Assembly: GCA_029254025.1 (NCBI GenBank)
Contig: JAQWYK010000024.1
Coordinates: 115,846-179,845 of the forward strand
Reading direction: 5' to 3'
Length of the DNA: 64,000 nt
Source: Crocinitomicaceae bacterium
Lineage (GTDB): Bacteria; Bacteroidota; Bacteroidia; Flavobacteriales_D; Crocinitomicaceae
Part shown: piece after piece, positions 27,758-36,144 of the stretch
How the letters are laid out: each line of letters begins with the position of its first letter
Numbering within the stretch: position 1 is the stretch's first letter
Notes under the pieces: model-generated
Told to the model about the DNA's origin: nothing
Database searches by the model: none
What the model saw: the letters and a program-made list of their open reading frames with translations, nothing else
Made by a program: the position numbers and the translations under genes

Positions 27758-28678
27758 ATGAATGGAAAAATTGAAAGAGCACATCTTGCAAAGTTTGGCA
27801 GTCTTGAACTGCTTGCAAAACAAGTTGTGGAAGGGTTTATTACAGGTCTCCACAAAAGTCCTTTTCATGGTTTCTCTGTCGAATTTGCCGAACATCGCCT
27901 TTATAACAACGGAGAATCTACCCGCCATGTAGATTGGAAACTCTATGCACGGACCGAAAAGTTATTCACCAAAAAATATGAAGAAGAAACAAATCTTCGA
28001 TGTCAGATGGTATTGGACTGCTCTTCTTCGATGTATTTTCAACACGGTAATAACCTACGAAAGATTGACTATGCCGCTTACGCTATCGCTTCGCTTATTG
28101 AATTATTAAAGAAGCAACGTGATGCTGCGGGGCTGTCTTTATTTACAGATCATCTTAGCCTCCATACAAATTGCAAATCCTCTGTGCGTCATCATCGATA
28201 TCTTTATTCCGAATTGGAAAAATGCATGACATCTACCGATTATTCCAAACAAAAGAAAACTTCGGCTGTACAAGCCCTTCATGATGTAGCTGAGTTAAAT
28301 CATAAGCGAAGCCTTGTCATTATTTTTTCAGACATGTTGGACGATCCTGGGAAACAGGATGAATTGTTTCAAGCCATGCTGCATTTAAAACACAACAAGC
28401 ATGAGGTGATTCTTTTTCATGTGATAGACAAGTTAGCGGAAATCGATTTTGAATTAGAAAACCGTCCTTACAAGATGGTTGATCTTGAGACAGGGGAAAA
28501 TATCAAGTTGCAACCAAATGCGATAAGAGCAAATTATACAGAACAAATTACTCGTTATTTCCAGCAAATAGAGGAACGATGTAGCTCATATCGTATTGAC
28601 TTTATGCGGGCGGACATAAATGACTCTATGTTTCGTGTTCTGCAGCGTTACCTTATTAAACGTAATCGCATGCGCTAA
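27758..28678 (+). CDS. DUF58 domain protein (vWA-like)
   Basis: A 306-residue cytoplasmic protein. The DUF58 block GESTRHVDWKLYARTEKLFTK is at about residues 49-70, and the vWA-like metal site reads MVLDCSSSMYF near residue 85. A second metal-site Thr/Asp region follows (VIIFSDMLDD). In Bacteroidota DUF58 proteins usually sit beside a MoxR AAA+ ATPase and BatA/B/D proteins of the aerotolerance-type module. None of these is next to it here. The role is therefore uncertain, perhaps a scaffold for a MoxR chaperone encoded elsewhere. Confidence 0.88.
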   Translation: MNGKIERAHLAKFGSLELLAKQVVEGFITGLHKSPFHGFSVEFAEHRLYNNGESTRHVDWKLYARTEKLFTKKYEEETNLRCQMVLDCSSSMYFQHGNNLRKIDYAAYAIASLIELLKKQRDAAGLSLFTDHLSLHTNCKSSVRHHRYLYSELEKCMTSTDYSKQKKTSAVQALHDVAELNHKRSLVIIFSDMLDDPGKQDELFQAMLHLKHNKHEVILFHVIDKLAEIDFELENRPYKMVDLETGENIKLQPNAIRANYTEQITRYFQQIEERCSSYRIDFMRADINDSMFRVLQRYLIKRNRMR

Positions 28679-28740
28679 AATTACTTAACTCTAGAAAGTG
28701 CCTTCAATTGAAAAGAATTTAAGATCTCTGATACTAATCG

Positions 28741-29721
28741 CTAAAAAGCTACTACAACAGCATATTGAACGTCTGACTTACCTGAATTAAACTTCGGCAA
28801 ATTAGAAATAGCCGTTTGCAAAGCTGCTTCGTGAGTAGGATGAATATTTCCTTTCAAATTACTCCGAACCACCTTTCCTTTTGAATTTACAGTAAGAGTA
28901 ATCGTAGCCTTTTTTTCATAACTCCCAGCATCAGGAACTTGAATTGCACGTAACTTATCTTTAAAATACGCACACATAGCACCATCTCCTCTAGGGTATG
29001 TAGGGAAACCCCTGGTCAACTTCCCGTCCGGGTCAAACTTTGACAAAATCGATACCTTCTTTGGGGCAATTACAGTAAGTGAGACCTCCTTATCTTGTTT
29101 TTCATCCACCGTTTTTTCGTCTGGCGTGGTTACTGGAATAACTTCCACCACATCAATCTTCTTGTCATTAACAGGACTTTCAAGCTGCGAGTCGCTCTCA
29201 ATAGATGCGTTGACTGATTCTTCAGAGACCACTTTATTTGAAGTACTCGATACAATTCGATCAGTAGTCGTTTTCTCAATCAATGGCTCCCTATCTCCAA
29301 CTAATTCTTCACCGACAATTGGAACCTCCTCTTTAACCATAAGCGTTTCATCCGTAGAGTTTTCAGTTATTTCTATGGTTTCTGATGTGGTTAACTCGTT
29401 ATATAAGTCTGGTCCAAAAAAGGCTCCCAAACCTAGGAGAACGAGAACAGAGCCAAAGTTAATCCATCCACCGTACTTCGTCCAGAATCCTACTTTCGTC
29501 CAATAGCTCGCCGTTACATGCGTGCTCACATGGGAAGATATTCTTGCAACAGCAACCATATCCACTGTTTTAGCAGCCTCTACAGATTCCTTCACAAACT
29601 GATTTCGCTTAATCATGGAATCCATCCAATTGCGCTCTCCGACAGACATTCTACCTGAATTATAGGCATCTATCTGTTTTGCGGTAGGCAAATTATGATA
29701 TTTCATTGATTGAATTGACAT
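28741..29721 (-). CDS. Anti-sigma-like membrane protein with TonB C-terminal domain
   Basis: A 326-residue protein in three parts. The N-terminal cytoplasmic domain (about 1-80) has the PTAKQIDAYNSGRMSVGER pattern seen at the start of Bacteroidota anti-sigma and TonB-type proteins. One transmembrane helix follows (about 89-107), then a long acidic Ser/Thr/Glu periplasmic linker (about 110-225). The end resembles the TonB C-terminal fold (KKATITLTVNSKGKVVRS, then HEAALQTAISNLPKF). It overlaps the sigma-factor gene by 29 bases, or 14 if the internal ATG at 29706 is used. This suggests it holds that sigma factor at the membrane. Confidence 0.75.
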   Translation of the reverse strand: MSIQSMKYHNLPTAKQIDAYNSGRMSVGERNWMDSMIKRNQFVKESVEAAKTVDMVAVARISSHVSTHVTASYWTKVGFWTKYGGWINFGSVLVLLGLGAFFGPDLYNELTTSETIEITENSTDETLMVKEEVPIVGEELVGDREPLIEKTTTDRIVSSTSNKVVSEESVNASIESDSQLESPVNDKKIDVVEVIPVTTPDEKTVDEKQDKEVSLTVIAPKKVSILSKFDPDGKLTRGFPTYPRGDGAMCAYFKDKLRAIQVPDAGSYEKKATITLTVNSKGKVVRSNLKGNIHPTHEAALQTAISNLPKFNSGKSDVQYAVVVAF

Positions 29722-30295
29722 CGTTATCTTCTAAATTAATTTTCATTTTTCGTTTACCGTTTTGAATATGACTCTTCACCTCTTTATCGGTAAGGTTCAA
29801 TTTATCACATATTTGGTGGTAGGAATAACCTTTGAGATAAAAAAGCTCAACGCACTCCTTTTGAATCGGCTTTAAGGCATTAAACGCGTTCGTTAAAACC
29901 TCTTCCCTATTTTTTAAGCGGTCTTCAAACAGTTTCTTCATTAATTGATCTTCGTCTGCTTTATCGTAGACACCCTCAATCAAATCAACACCATTTTCCC
30001 TTTGCCTTTGGCGTTTTACCTTTAACAGGTAATTTCTTACCACGGTATAGTACCAACCACCAAAGTTCTTAATCGGCTCTTTCGGGAAATCATTTACCAA
30101 CAATTCAAAACACTCCATGGTGGCGTCTTGAGCATCCATTTCATTTTTTAAATAACTCATGCTCAACGTTGCCGTCATTTCAGTATAGCGCTCAAAAAGA
30201 ATTGCCAAATAATAGACATCCTTCAAAGATCGGTAACGTTTTACCAAATCCTCATCGGAATATTGACCATATTTCTGCAGTATTTTTAAAATCAC
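29693..30295 (-). CDS. ECF-type RNA polymerase sigma factor
   Basis: A 200-residue sigma-70 family protein. Region 2 (about 25-95) includes the LKNEMDAQDATMECFELLVN stretch and NFGGWYYTVVRNYLL. Region 4 (about 135-190) carries the helix-turn-helix LKGYSYHQICDKLNLTDKEVKSHI. The start is GTG at 30295 with AAAAGG just upstream, and no in-frame ATG lies nearby. It overlaps the TonB-tailed membrane protein gene, its probable antagonist. The target genes are not identifiable here. Confidence 0.9.
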   Translation of the reverse strand: MILKILQKYGQYSDEDLVKRYRSLKDVYYLAILFERYTEMTATLSMSYLKNEMDAQDATMECFELLVNDFPKEPIKNFGGWYYTVVRNYLLKVKRQRQRENGVDLIEGVYDKADEDQLMKKLFEDRLKNREEVLTNAFNALKPIQKECVELFYLKGYSYHQICDKLNLTDKEVKSHIQNGKRKMKINLEDNDVNSINEIS

Positions 30296-30465
30296 CTTTT
30301 AAGTCTTACTGAGAAATCGTCTTTTTGTTACGCGCTATTTTAGAGGGTAACAAATAACAGATTTCCATAATTTTTACCTAAATTAATGAAAAATAATATT
30401 GATTCTATTTATTAAGAGAATAATAACGTGGTAAATCGAGTGACCGAAAATAAGGCGGAGTTAAC

Positions 30466-30756
30466 CTATTGTCCTTCTTCCTGAATGCACGACATGTGAT
30501 AGTTCACTGTCATCCAAGATCCACCGTTTATGCAATCAATCCCATGGTCTACTAATTGCTGAGTAGCCATACCAATTCTATTTCCTGATACACAGCAGAG
30601 TATCAATGGAAATTTTAGTTGTTTTAACTCAACGATTCGATGTGTCAATTCAGGTAATGGAATATTTATGGCATCTACAACTGAACCTCCCGAGAATTCG
30701 ACGTAGGAGCGGACATCGATAACTGTACCTATTCTTAGTGCTTGTTTAATGTTCAT
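30466..30756 (-). CDS. Rhodanese-like sulfurtransferase
   Basis: A 96-residue single rhodanese domain, cytoplasmic (no signal). IDVRSYVEFSGGSVVDAINIPL is the typical N-terminal half. The active-site loop is CCVSGNR, with Cys and Arg in the usual six-residue spacing (near residues 54-60). The GGSW segment near the end is also typical. Single-domain rhodaneses move sulfane sulfur to thiol acceptors. It begins 1 base after the DUF6132 gene. Confidence 0.88.
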   Translation of the reverse strand: MNIKQALRIGTVIDVRSYVEFSGGSVVDAINIPLPELTHRIVELKQLKFPLILCCVSGNRIGMATQQLVDHGIDCINGGSWMTVNYHMSCIQEEGQ

Positions 30757-30757
30757 A

Positions 30758-30973
30758 TCACCTAGACTTAAACCATTTCAATCCTTTCAACATATCAAAA
30801 AACAGTCCTCCCATTAAGGCACCGTAGATTGTCATATTCCAAGGATCTGACTTAATCGTGCAGAGACCATTATCACAACCAATGTTATACCAGTATACCC
30901 AACCGATTAGAGCCCCCAGAAAAACGCCGATTACTGTTAACCAATATTTCTTGATGAAAGACTTCATTTTCAT
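30758..30973 (-). CDS. DUF6132 family small membrane protein
   Basis: A 71-residue protein with two hydrophobic segments (about 10-29 and 45-60). The pattern GCDNGLCTIKSDPWNMTIYGALMG matches DUF6132, whose cysteine pair and GxxMG turn are conserved. These proteins often sit beside rhodanese or YeeE-like sulfur genes in Bacteroidota, as here with the rhodanese gene 1 base downstream. A link to sulfur handling is inferred from context. Confidence 0.75.
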   Translation of the reverse strand: MKMKSFIKKYWLTVIGVFLGALIGWVYWYNIGCDNGLCTIKSDPWNMTIYGALMGGLFFDMLKGLKWFKSR

Positions 30974-31023
30974 TTGTCAAAATTAGCGGAAGCAATTTGG
31001 AAAAAAAGCAACTATAGTTACAC

Positions 31024-31434
31024 TTACTGATGATTTAAAAAATAATCGATGGCCAACTCATATCCCTTCAAGCCAAATCCAAAAATACATCCAAGAGCGA
31101 CAGGGCTAATTAGGCTTTCGTGTCTAAATGACTCGCGGGCCACGATATTCGAAATATGAACCTCAATTACCGGAGTATCGATGGCTTCAATGGCATCTCG
31201 AATGGCTACAGAAGTATGTGTATAGCCACCAGCATTTATTATTATTCCATTTGCATCTGTTTGCTGCAATTGAGCGATGATTTCTCCTTCTATATTCGAT
31301 TGATAAAATTCCAATTCGCAACCATTTCGCTTGATAGTTCCCAAATACTCATCAAAACTTATTGTTCCATATGCTTCAGGTTTTCGCTTCCCTATTAAAT
31401 TGAGGTTTGGACCATTCAGAATGAGGAGTTTCAT
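31024..31434 (-). CDS. aroQ: Type II 3-dehydroquinate dehydratase
   Basis: Converts 3-dehydroquinate to 3-dehydroshikimate in aromatic amino acid synthesis. The 136-residue flavodoxin-like fold is typical. Motifs are ILNGPNLNLIG at the start, NAGGYTHTSVAIRDAI in the middle, and EVHISNI...RESFRHES holding the catalytic and lid residues (the Tyr is in PEAYG). It is divergent from xerD, with 64 bases between starts. Confidence 0.97.
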   Translation of the reverse strand: MKLLILNGPNLNLIGKRKPEAYGTISFDEYLGTIKRNGCELEFYQSNIEGEIIAQLQQTDANGIIINAGGYTHTSVAIRDAIEAIDTPVIEVHISNIVARESFRHESLISPVALGCIFGFGLKGYELAIDYFLNHQ

Positions 31435-31455
31435 ACAATAGTAATTTTATTCCAA

Positions 31456-31463
31456 CAAATGTA
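31456..31463 (-). promoter_or_regulatory. -7 box for aroQ
   Basis: On the minus strand this reads TACATTTG, an exact TAnnTTTG match 21 bases before the aroQ ATG. No good -33 element at 19-20 bases. Confidence 0.5.
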
Positions 31464-31498
31464 CAAAATTCATTGGTCAATTTGTATATTCACCCTCG

Positions 31499-32431
31499 AT
31501 GGCAACTTCTTCATGGGAACGAAAAATAAAAAACTACGTCAGCTACCTAAAAATTGAAAAAGGGCTAGCAGAAAATTCAATTTTAGCCTATCAGAGCGAC
31601 ATTCAAAAATTGAAAGAGTTTGCACAACCTCTGGATGTGGTCCCAGAGGATATTAGTTTATCTCACCTGAAGGAATTTCTCACAGATCTATACGAACTCG
31701 GACTAAGTGCTCGAAGTCAAGCAAGGATAGTTAGCGGCATTAAACAATTTTATCAGTTTTTACTTTTAGAAGATGATCTTAAAGAGGATCCTTCTGATTT
31801 ACTTGAGCTTCCTCGTGTAGGAACGAAACTTCCCGTTTTCCTGACAATTGAAGAAATCGATGATCTTCAAGCGGCAATTGATTTAAGTAAGCCGGAAGGC
31901 CATCGCAACAAAGCAATCATTGAAACGCTATACAGCTGTGGATTGCGAGTCAGTGAACTTATTCAACTCAAATTTTCTGATACTTATTTTAAACAAGGAT
32001 TTATTCGCATTGTTGGCAAAGGCAATAAGGAACGGCTGGTTCCTGTGAGTCCTTCTGTGGAAAAAGAGATCAGTCTCTACGTTGAAGGAGCTCGTCTTTC
32101 AACTCCCGTGCAAAAGGGGTTTGAAGATTTTATTTTTTTAAACCGAAGGGGACGTTCCCTAACACGTGTAATGATTTTCACTATCGTAAAGCAACTTGCA
32201 GAATCAATTGGTATTAAAAAAACGATTAGCCCTCATACCTTCCGGCACTCCTTCGCAACCCATTTAATCGAAGGTGGAGCAAATTTGCGCGCCGTTCAGG
32301 AAATGCTAGGCCATGAATCCATTACTACAACAGAAATCTACACGCATCTCGACAAATCCTACATTCGGGAAGCCATTATTAGTTATCACCCAAGAAATAA
32401 GCCTGGAACACAATCGAATGAAACCAGATGA
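31499..32431 (+). CDS. xerD: Tyrosine recombinase XerD-like
   Basis: A 310-residue site-specific recombinase. The N-terminal SAM-like core-binding domain (about 5-90) precedes the catalytic domain. Catalytic residues are visible: Arg in SCGLRVSEL, Lys in GKGNKERLVP, His and Arg in HTFRHSFATHL, His in LGHESI and the nucleophile Tyr in EIYTHLD. This is a housekeeping-size Xer that resolves chromosome dimers with a partner. No phage or integrative-element genes flank it, which argues against a mobile integrase. Confidence 0.93.
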   Translation: MATSSWERKIKNYVSYLKIEKGLAENSILAYQSDIQKLKEFAQPLDVVPEDISLSHLKEFLTDLYELGLSARSQARIVSGIKQFYQFLLLEDDLKEDPSDLLELPRVGTKLPVFLTIEEIDDLQAAIDLSKPEGHRNKAIIETLYSCGLRVSELIQLKFSDTYFKQGFIRIVGKGNKERLVPVSPSVEKEISLYVEGARLSTPVQKGFEDFIFLNRRGRSLTRVMIFTIVKQLAESIGIKKTISPHTFRHSFATHLIEGGANLRAVQEMLGHESITTTEIYTHLDKSYIREAIISYHPRNKPGTQSNETR

Positions 32432-32552
32432 TGGTCAAACAGGCTTCCAACACGGCTAAAATAACCGAACGTCCTTTGCCTAAACTTTAATACCTTCGAC
32501 GCAAAGATTTCATCGTTTTTTATTATTTTCGCAAGGCTAAATACAACGCTCC

Positions 32553-35003
32553 ATGTCAAAAGAAACACTTACACAAGCAGATGCATCCATCGATTTTCAA
32601 GGCTTTAAATCAGAGATAATCGCTGATTATAAACTTGCTTGTCTATCAAGAGAAGCTTCTTTACTCGGACGCCGTGAGGTACTTACCGGAAAAGGGAAGT
32701 TTGGAATTTTTGGAGATGGAAAGGAGATTGCTCAAATTGCTTTAGCAAAACAATTCAAAAATGGTGATTTCCGTAGTGGTTATTATCGTGATCAAACGAT
32801 CATGATGGCTATTGGAGAATTGAATGTTCAACAGTATTTTGCAGCACTTTATGCGCACACGGACATAGAGAAAGAACCTGCTTCTGGCGGTCGACAAATG
32901 GGTGGTCATTATGCCACACGTTCTTTGGACGAAAAGGGAGAATGGAAAAATCTTATGGAACAACGAAATAGTTCTGCTGACATCTCTCCTACTGCAGGTC
33001 AAATGCCAAGATTATTAGGTTTAGCACAAGCGTCAAAAATATTTAGACAGAATGAATTATTACACAACGACCCATATTTCAACAAATTTTCGTCTAAAGG
33101 AAATGAGGTTGCCTTTGGTACAATTGGTGACGCAAGTACATCGGAAGGCCCGTTTTGGGAAACAATGAATGCTGCAGGAGTACTTCAAGTACCAATAGTT
33201 ATGTCGGTGTGGGATGACGGCTACGGAATCTCAGTTTCTAAAAAATACCAAACGACCAAGGAAAGTATTTCAGAAGCTTTGGCGGGGTTTCAACGTACCA
33301 AAGACAAGCCGGGATTTGAAATATTCACAACAAAAGGATGGGATTATCCGCACTTGTGCGCAACTTACGAAAAAGCAGTAAAACTAGCTCGTGAAGAACA
33401 CGTCCCCGTATTGATTCATGTTCAAGAAGTGAACCAACCCCAGGGTCATTCTACCTCAGGCTCACACGAGCGATACAAGTCAGCCGAACGTATGCAATGG
33501 GAGCAGGATTTCGATTGCATTGCGAAATTCAAAGAATTTATTTTATCATTCAAAGGTGAGAATGGTGAAGTATTGGCAACAGCTGAAGAGCTCGAGCAAA
33601 TAGAAAAAGATGCTAAAAAATCAGTGCGCGAACAGAAAAGTGAAGCGTGGAAAGACTTTACCAATTCTATAAAAACTGATATTGCTGATTCTATTGAACT
33701 CATGAAGGCAGTTTCTGCAAAAAGTCCGAATAAAACATTTATTGATAAGGAAATTGAATCGCTAGAAAAAGCATTCGAACCAATTCGAAAAGACATCTTT
33801 AATACTATTCGAAAAGTATTACGCATGGTTAAAGGTGAACAAAGTGCAGAACGCAAAGCCCTCATCAACTGGTTAAAGTTTAATTTGGATGTTAACTTCG
33901 ATCGTTACAGTGGTCAACTTCATAGTTCATCTGAAAAAAATGCGCTTCAAATACCTCATGTTCCAGCGCAATATGATAATGATGGACGCATTGAAGACGG
34001 ACGCATCGTTTTACGTGATAATTTCGATGTGCTTTTTGCTAAACATCCTGAAATCCTAACTTTTGGAGAAGATACAGGTAAAATCGGAGGCGTGAACCAG
34101 TCTATGGAAGGCATGCAAGAAAAGTATGGCAAATTGAGAGTTTCTGATACTGGAATTCGAGAGTGCACCATTTTAGGTCAGGGAATAGGAATGGCAATGC
34201 GTGGATTACGTCCTATTGCAGAAATTCAATACCTTGATTACTTATTGTATGCTATTCAAATCATGTCAGATGACCTGGCAACTGTTCAATATAGAACGAA
34301 GGGAGGACAAAAAGCCCCATTGATTGTTCGCACACGTGGCCATCGACTGGAAGGTATCTGGCATTCGGGAAGTCCAATGGGAATGATTATCAATGCTTTG
34401 AGAGGTATGTACGTTTGTGTACCACGCAACATGACCCAAGCTGCTGGTATGTACAACACACTAATTCAAGCAGATGAACCAGCATTAGTAATCGAACCGC
34501 TGAACGGCTACCGTACGAAAGAGCCTATTCCAACAAACTTAGGAGAATATACTGTTCCCTTGGGTGTAACTGAAATCGTTCAGGAAGGAACTGATTTAAC
34601 ACTTGTAAGTTACGGATCAACCTTCAACTTATGTAAAGAGGCAGTTAAATTACTTGCTCAATCAGGTATATCTGTTGAATTGATTGACGTACAAACACTT
34701 TTACCTTTTGACCTTGACCATAGCATTGCTACATCGCTTTCAAAAACGAATCGCTTAATGATTGTGGATGAAGATGTTTCCAGTGGAGCTACTGCGTATA
34801 TGCTTGATCAAATACTTGTTAAACAGAAGGGCTATTATAACTTGGATAGTGAGCCAGTAACGCTGAGCGCAAAGGATCACAGACCTGCTTATGGTACGGA
34901 TGGGGATTACTTTAGTAAACCAAGTATCGACGATATTTTTGAAGTAGCCTACGGAATTATGCATGAAGCAAATCCATTGGACTATCCTTCATTGCTCGAC
35001 TAA
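32553..35003 (+). CDS. Fused E1 alpha/beta 2-oxoacid dehydrogenase (thiamine-diphosphate dependent)
   Basis: An 816-residue protein joining both E1 subunits. The N-terminal part (about 1-430) is E1-alpha-like, with the thiamine-diphosphate segment GDASTSEGPFWETMNAAG near residue 192 and the VWDDGYGISV block. The C-terminal part (about 475-816) is E1-beta-like, with FGEDTGKIGGVN, a QYLDYLLYA segment and the transketolase C-terminal domain (LVSYGSTFNLC, LIDVQTLLPFD). Fused forms of this kind are common in Bacteroidota and are usually assigned to branched-chain 2-oxoacid oxidation, though the substrate is not certain. The matching E2 and E3 are not adjacent. Confidence 0.88.
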   Translation: MSKETLTQADASIDFQGFKSEIIADYKLACLSREASLLGRREVLTGKGKFGIFGDGKEIAQIALAKQFKNGDFRSGYYRDQTIMMAIGELNVQQYFAALYAHTDIEKEPASGGRQMGGHYATRSLDEKGEWKNLMEQRNSSADISPTAGQMPRLLGLAQASKIFRQNELLHNDPYFNKFSSKGNEVAFGTIGDASTSEGPFWETMNAAGVLQVPIVMSVWDDGYGISVSKKYQTTKESISEALAGFQRTKDKPGFEIFTTKGWDYPHLCATYEKAVKLAREEHVPVLIHVQEVNQPQGHSTSGSHERYKSAERMQWEQDFDCIAKFKEFILSFKGENGEVLATAEELEQIEKDAKKSVREQKSEAWKDFTNSIKTDIADSIELMKAVSAKSPNKTFIDKEIESLEKAFEPIRKDIFNTIRKVLRMVKGEQSAERKALINWLKFNLDVNFDRYSGQLHSSSEKNALQIPHVPAQYDNDGRIEDGRIVLRDNFDVLFAKHPEILTFGEDTGKIGGVNQSMEGMQEKYGKLRVSDTGIRECTILGQGIGMAMRGLRPIAEIQYLDYLLYAIQIMSDDLATVQYRTKGGQKAPLIVRTRGHRLEGIWHSGSPMGMIINALRGMYVCVPRNMTQAAGMYNTLIQADEPALVIEPLNGYRTKEPIPTNLGEYTVPLGVTEIVQEGTDLTLVSYGSTFNLCKEAVKLLAQSGISVELIDVQTLLPFDLDHSIATSLSKTNRLMIVDEDVSSGATAYMLDQILVKQKGYYNLDSEPVTLSAKDHRPAYGTDGDYFSKPSIDDIFEVAYGIMHEANPLDYPSLLD

Positions 35004-35013
35004 AATCCTGATA

Positions 35014-36144
35014 TCAATTTAAAAAAAAGTCCTCCATTCCTTTGGAGTAGACGCGTTCTATTCGTCCTGCCGAATTTTGATAAAGCAAATACACCGCTAA
35101 TCCAAGTTGGGGATGTTCCGAGATGAACTTCATTGTTTCCTCCACCCCCATCACCATAAAAGCAGTGGCATAAGCATCAGCCAGTGCTGCGCTTTCTGCA
35201 ATAACTGTTGCGCTCAATAAATTATGCTGAACAGGATATCCAGTTTTGGGATGTATCGTGTGACTATATTTTCGACCGTCCTTTTCATAGAACTTTCTGT
35301 AATTACCAGATGTCGCGAGACCAACTTCAGATAAGGACAAATAGTTCTCCAGTAGCCGATTAGACTCACCATAATTTTCTTCAGTGGGAATATCAATTCC
35401 AATTATCCATTTTTTTTCTTCCGCATTTGTACCTTTTAAACGTAATTCTCCACCTATCTCTATATAATAGCTCTGTTGACCTTTAGCATCTAGATAATCA
35501 GCTACCACATCGACCGAATAGCCTTGTGCAATCGCATTAAAGTCCAATTGAAAACCAGGTGTGAGTTTTTTTAGTAGTCCATTTTCTACATCATGGTGAA
35601 GCCCTTTTACGAATCCCGTGAAGGCCAGTATACTATCCACCTTTTCTTGAGTCGGCGGATTTGTACGATCTTTAAAGAACCCCCAGGCTCGTACTAAAGG
35701 AAATACAGATGGATCGAACATGCCATCTGTAGATTCGAAAACACCAAACGAAAATTCATAGCATTTTTCAAAATAGTTGCTTTTACTTATGTTGATAGTT
35801 GAGTCTGCATTAAATTGACTCAATAAAGATGTATCGATATACCCGGAAAGTTCCTGATCAAATGCTGCTAACATTAATGTGATTTCTGACGTAGAAATAA
35901 ACAATGAGTCCTCACTCGTTTTGATGGTAAATGTAGTTCCTTGAGTGGTACCTTGAATTTCATTCTTACCTACGCGCCAAGCAGTTGATGTATCTTCAAA
36001 TTTATTGACTTCAATCACATCAGAAAGGGCAGTTTCCGAAGAGTCTTCTTGACAACTTAAAAAGAGAAAGGTACTAGAAATGACGCACCAAATTAGCGTC
36101 TTCAGTACCTTTAATCCAAGACGCTTCTGTAATAGGCTGTCCAT
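35014..36144 (-). CDS. apbE: FAD:protein FMN transferase ApbE (lipoprotein)
   Basis: Covalently attaches FMN to Thr/Ser of exported flavoproteins such as Na+-NQR and Rnf subunits. A lipoprotein signal ends in LFLSC. Family blocks are GTTFTIK, LDFNAIAQGYSVDVVADYL, SYYIEIGGELRLKG and SHTIHPKTGYPV, with the metal and FAD-binding ALADAYATAFMVMG at the end. An ATG at 36165 is also in frame, but 36144 gives a more typical signal length. Either start lies inside the 3' end of the giant repeat gene, an overlap of 71-92 bases. Nqr or Rnf genes are not in this window. Confidence 0.92.
   Translation of the reverse strand: MDSLLQKRLGLKVLKTLIWCVISSTFLFLSCQEDSSETALSDVIEVNKFEDTSTAWRVGKNEIQGTTQGTTFTIKTSEDSLFISTSEITLMLAAFDQELSGYIDTSLLSQFNADSTINISKSNYFEKCYEFSFGVFESTDGMFDPSVFPLVRAWGFFKDRTNPPTQEKVDSILAFTGFVKGLHHDVENGLLKKLTPGFQLDFNAIAQGYSVDVVADYLDAKGQQSYYIEIGGELRLKGTNAEEKKWIIGIDIPTEENYGESNRLLENYLSLSEVGLATSGNYRKFYEKDGRKYSHTIHPKTGYPVQHNLLSATVIAESAALADAYATAFMVMGVEETMKFISEHPQLGLAVYLLYQNSAGRIERVYSKGMEDFFLN

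Noticed and set aside
31499..32431. xerD as an integrase of a mobile element
   Set aside because: Size, catalytic set and housekeeping neighbours fit a chromosomal Xer; no attachment sites or element genes are seen.
32434..32443. GTCAAACAGG shared with 63671 and 63945
   Set aside because: Three copies of a 10-mer in AT-rich intergenic DNA, with no shared flanks, are too weak to call a repeat.
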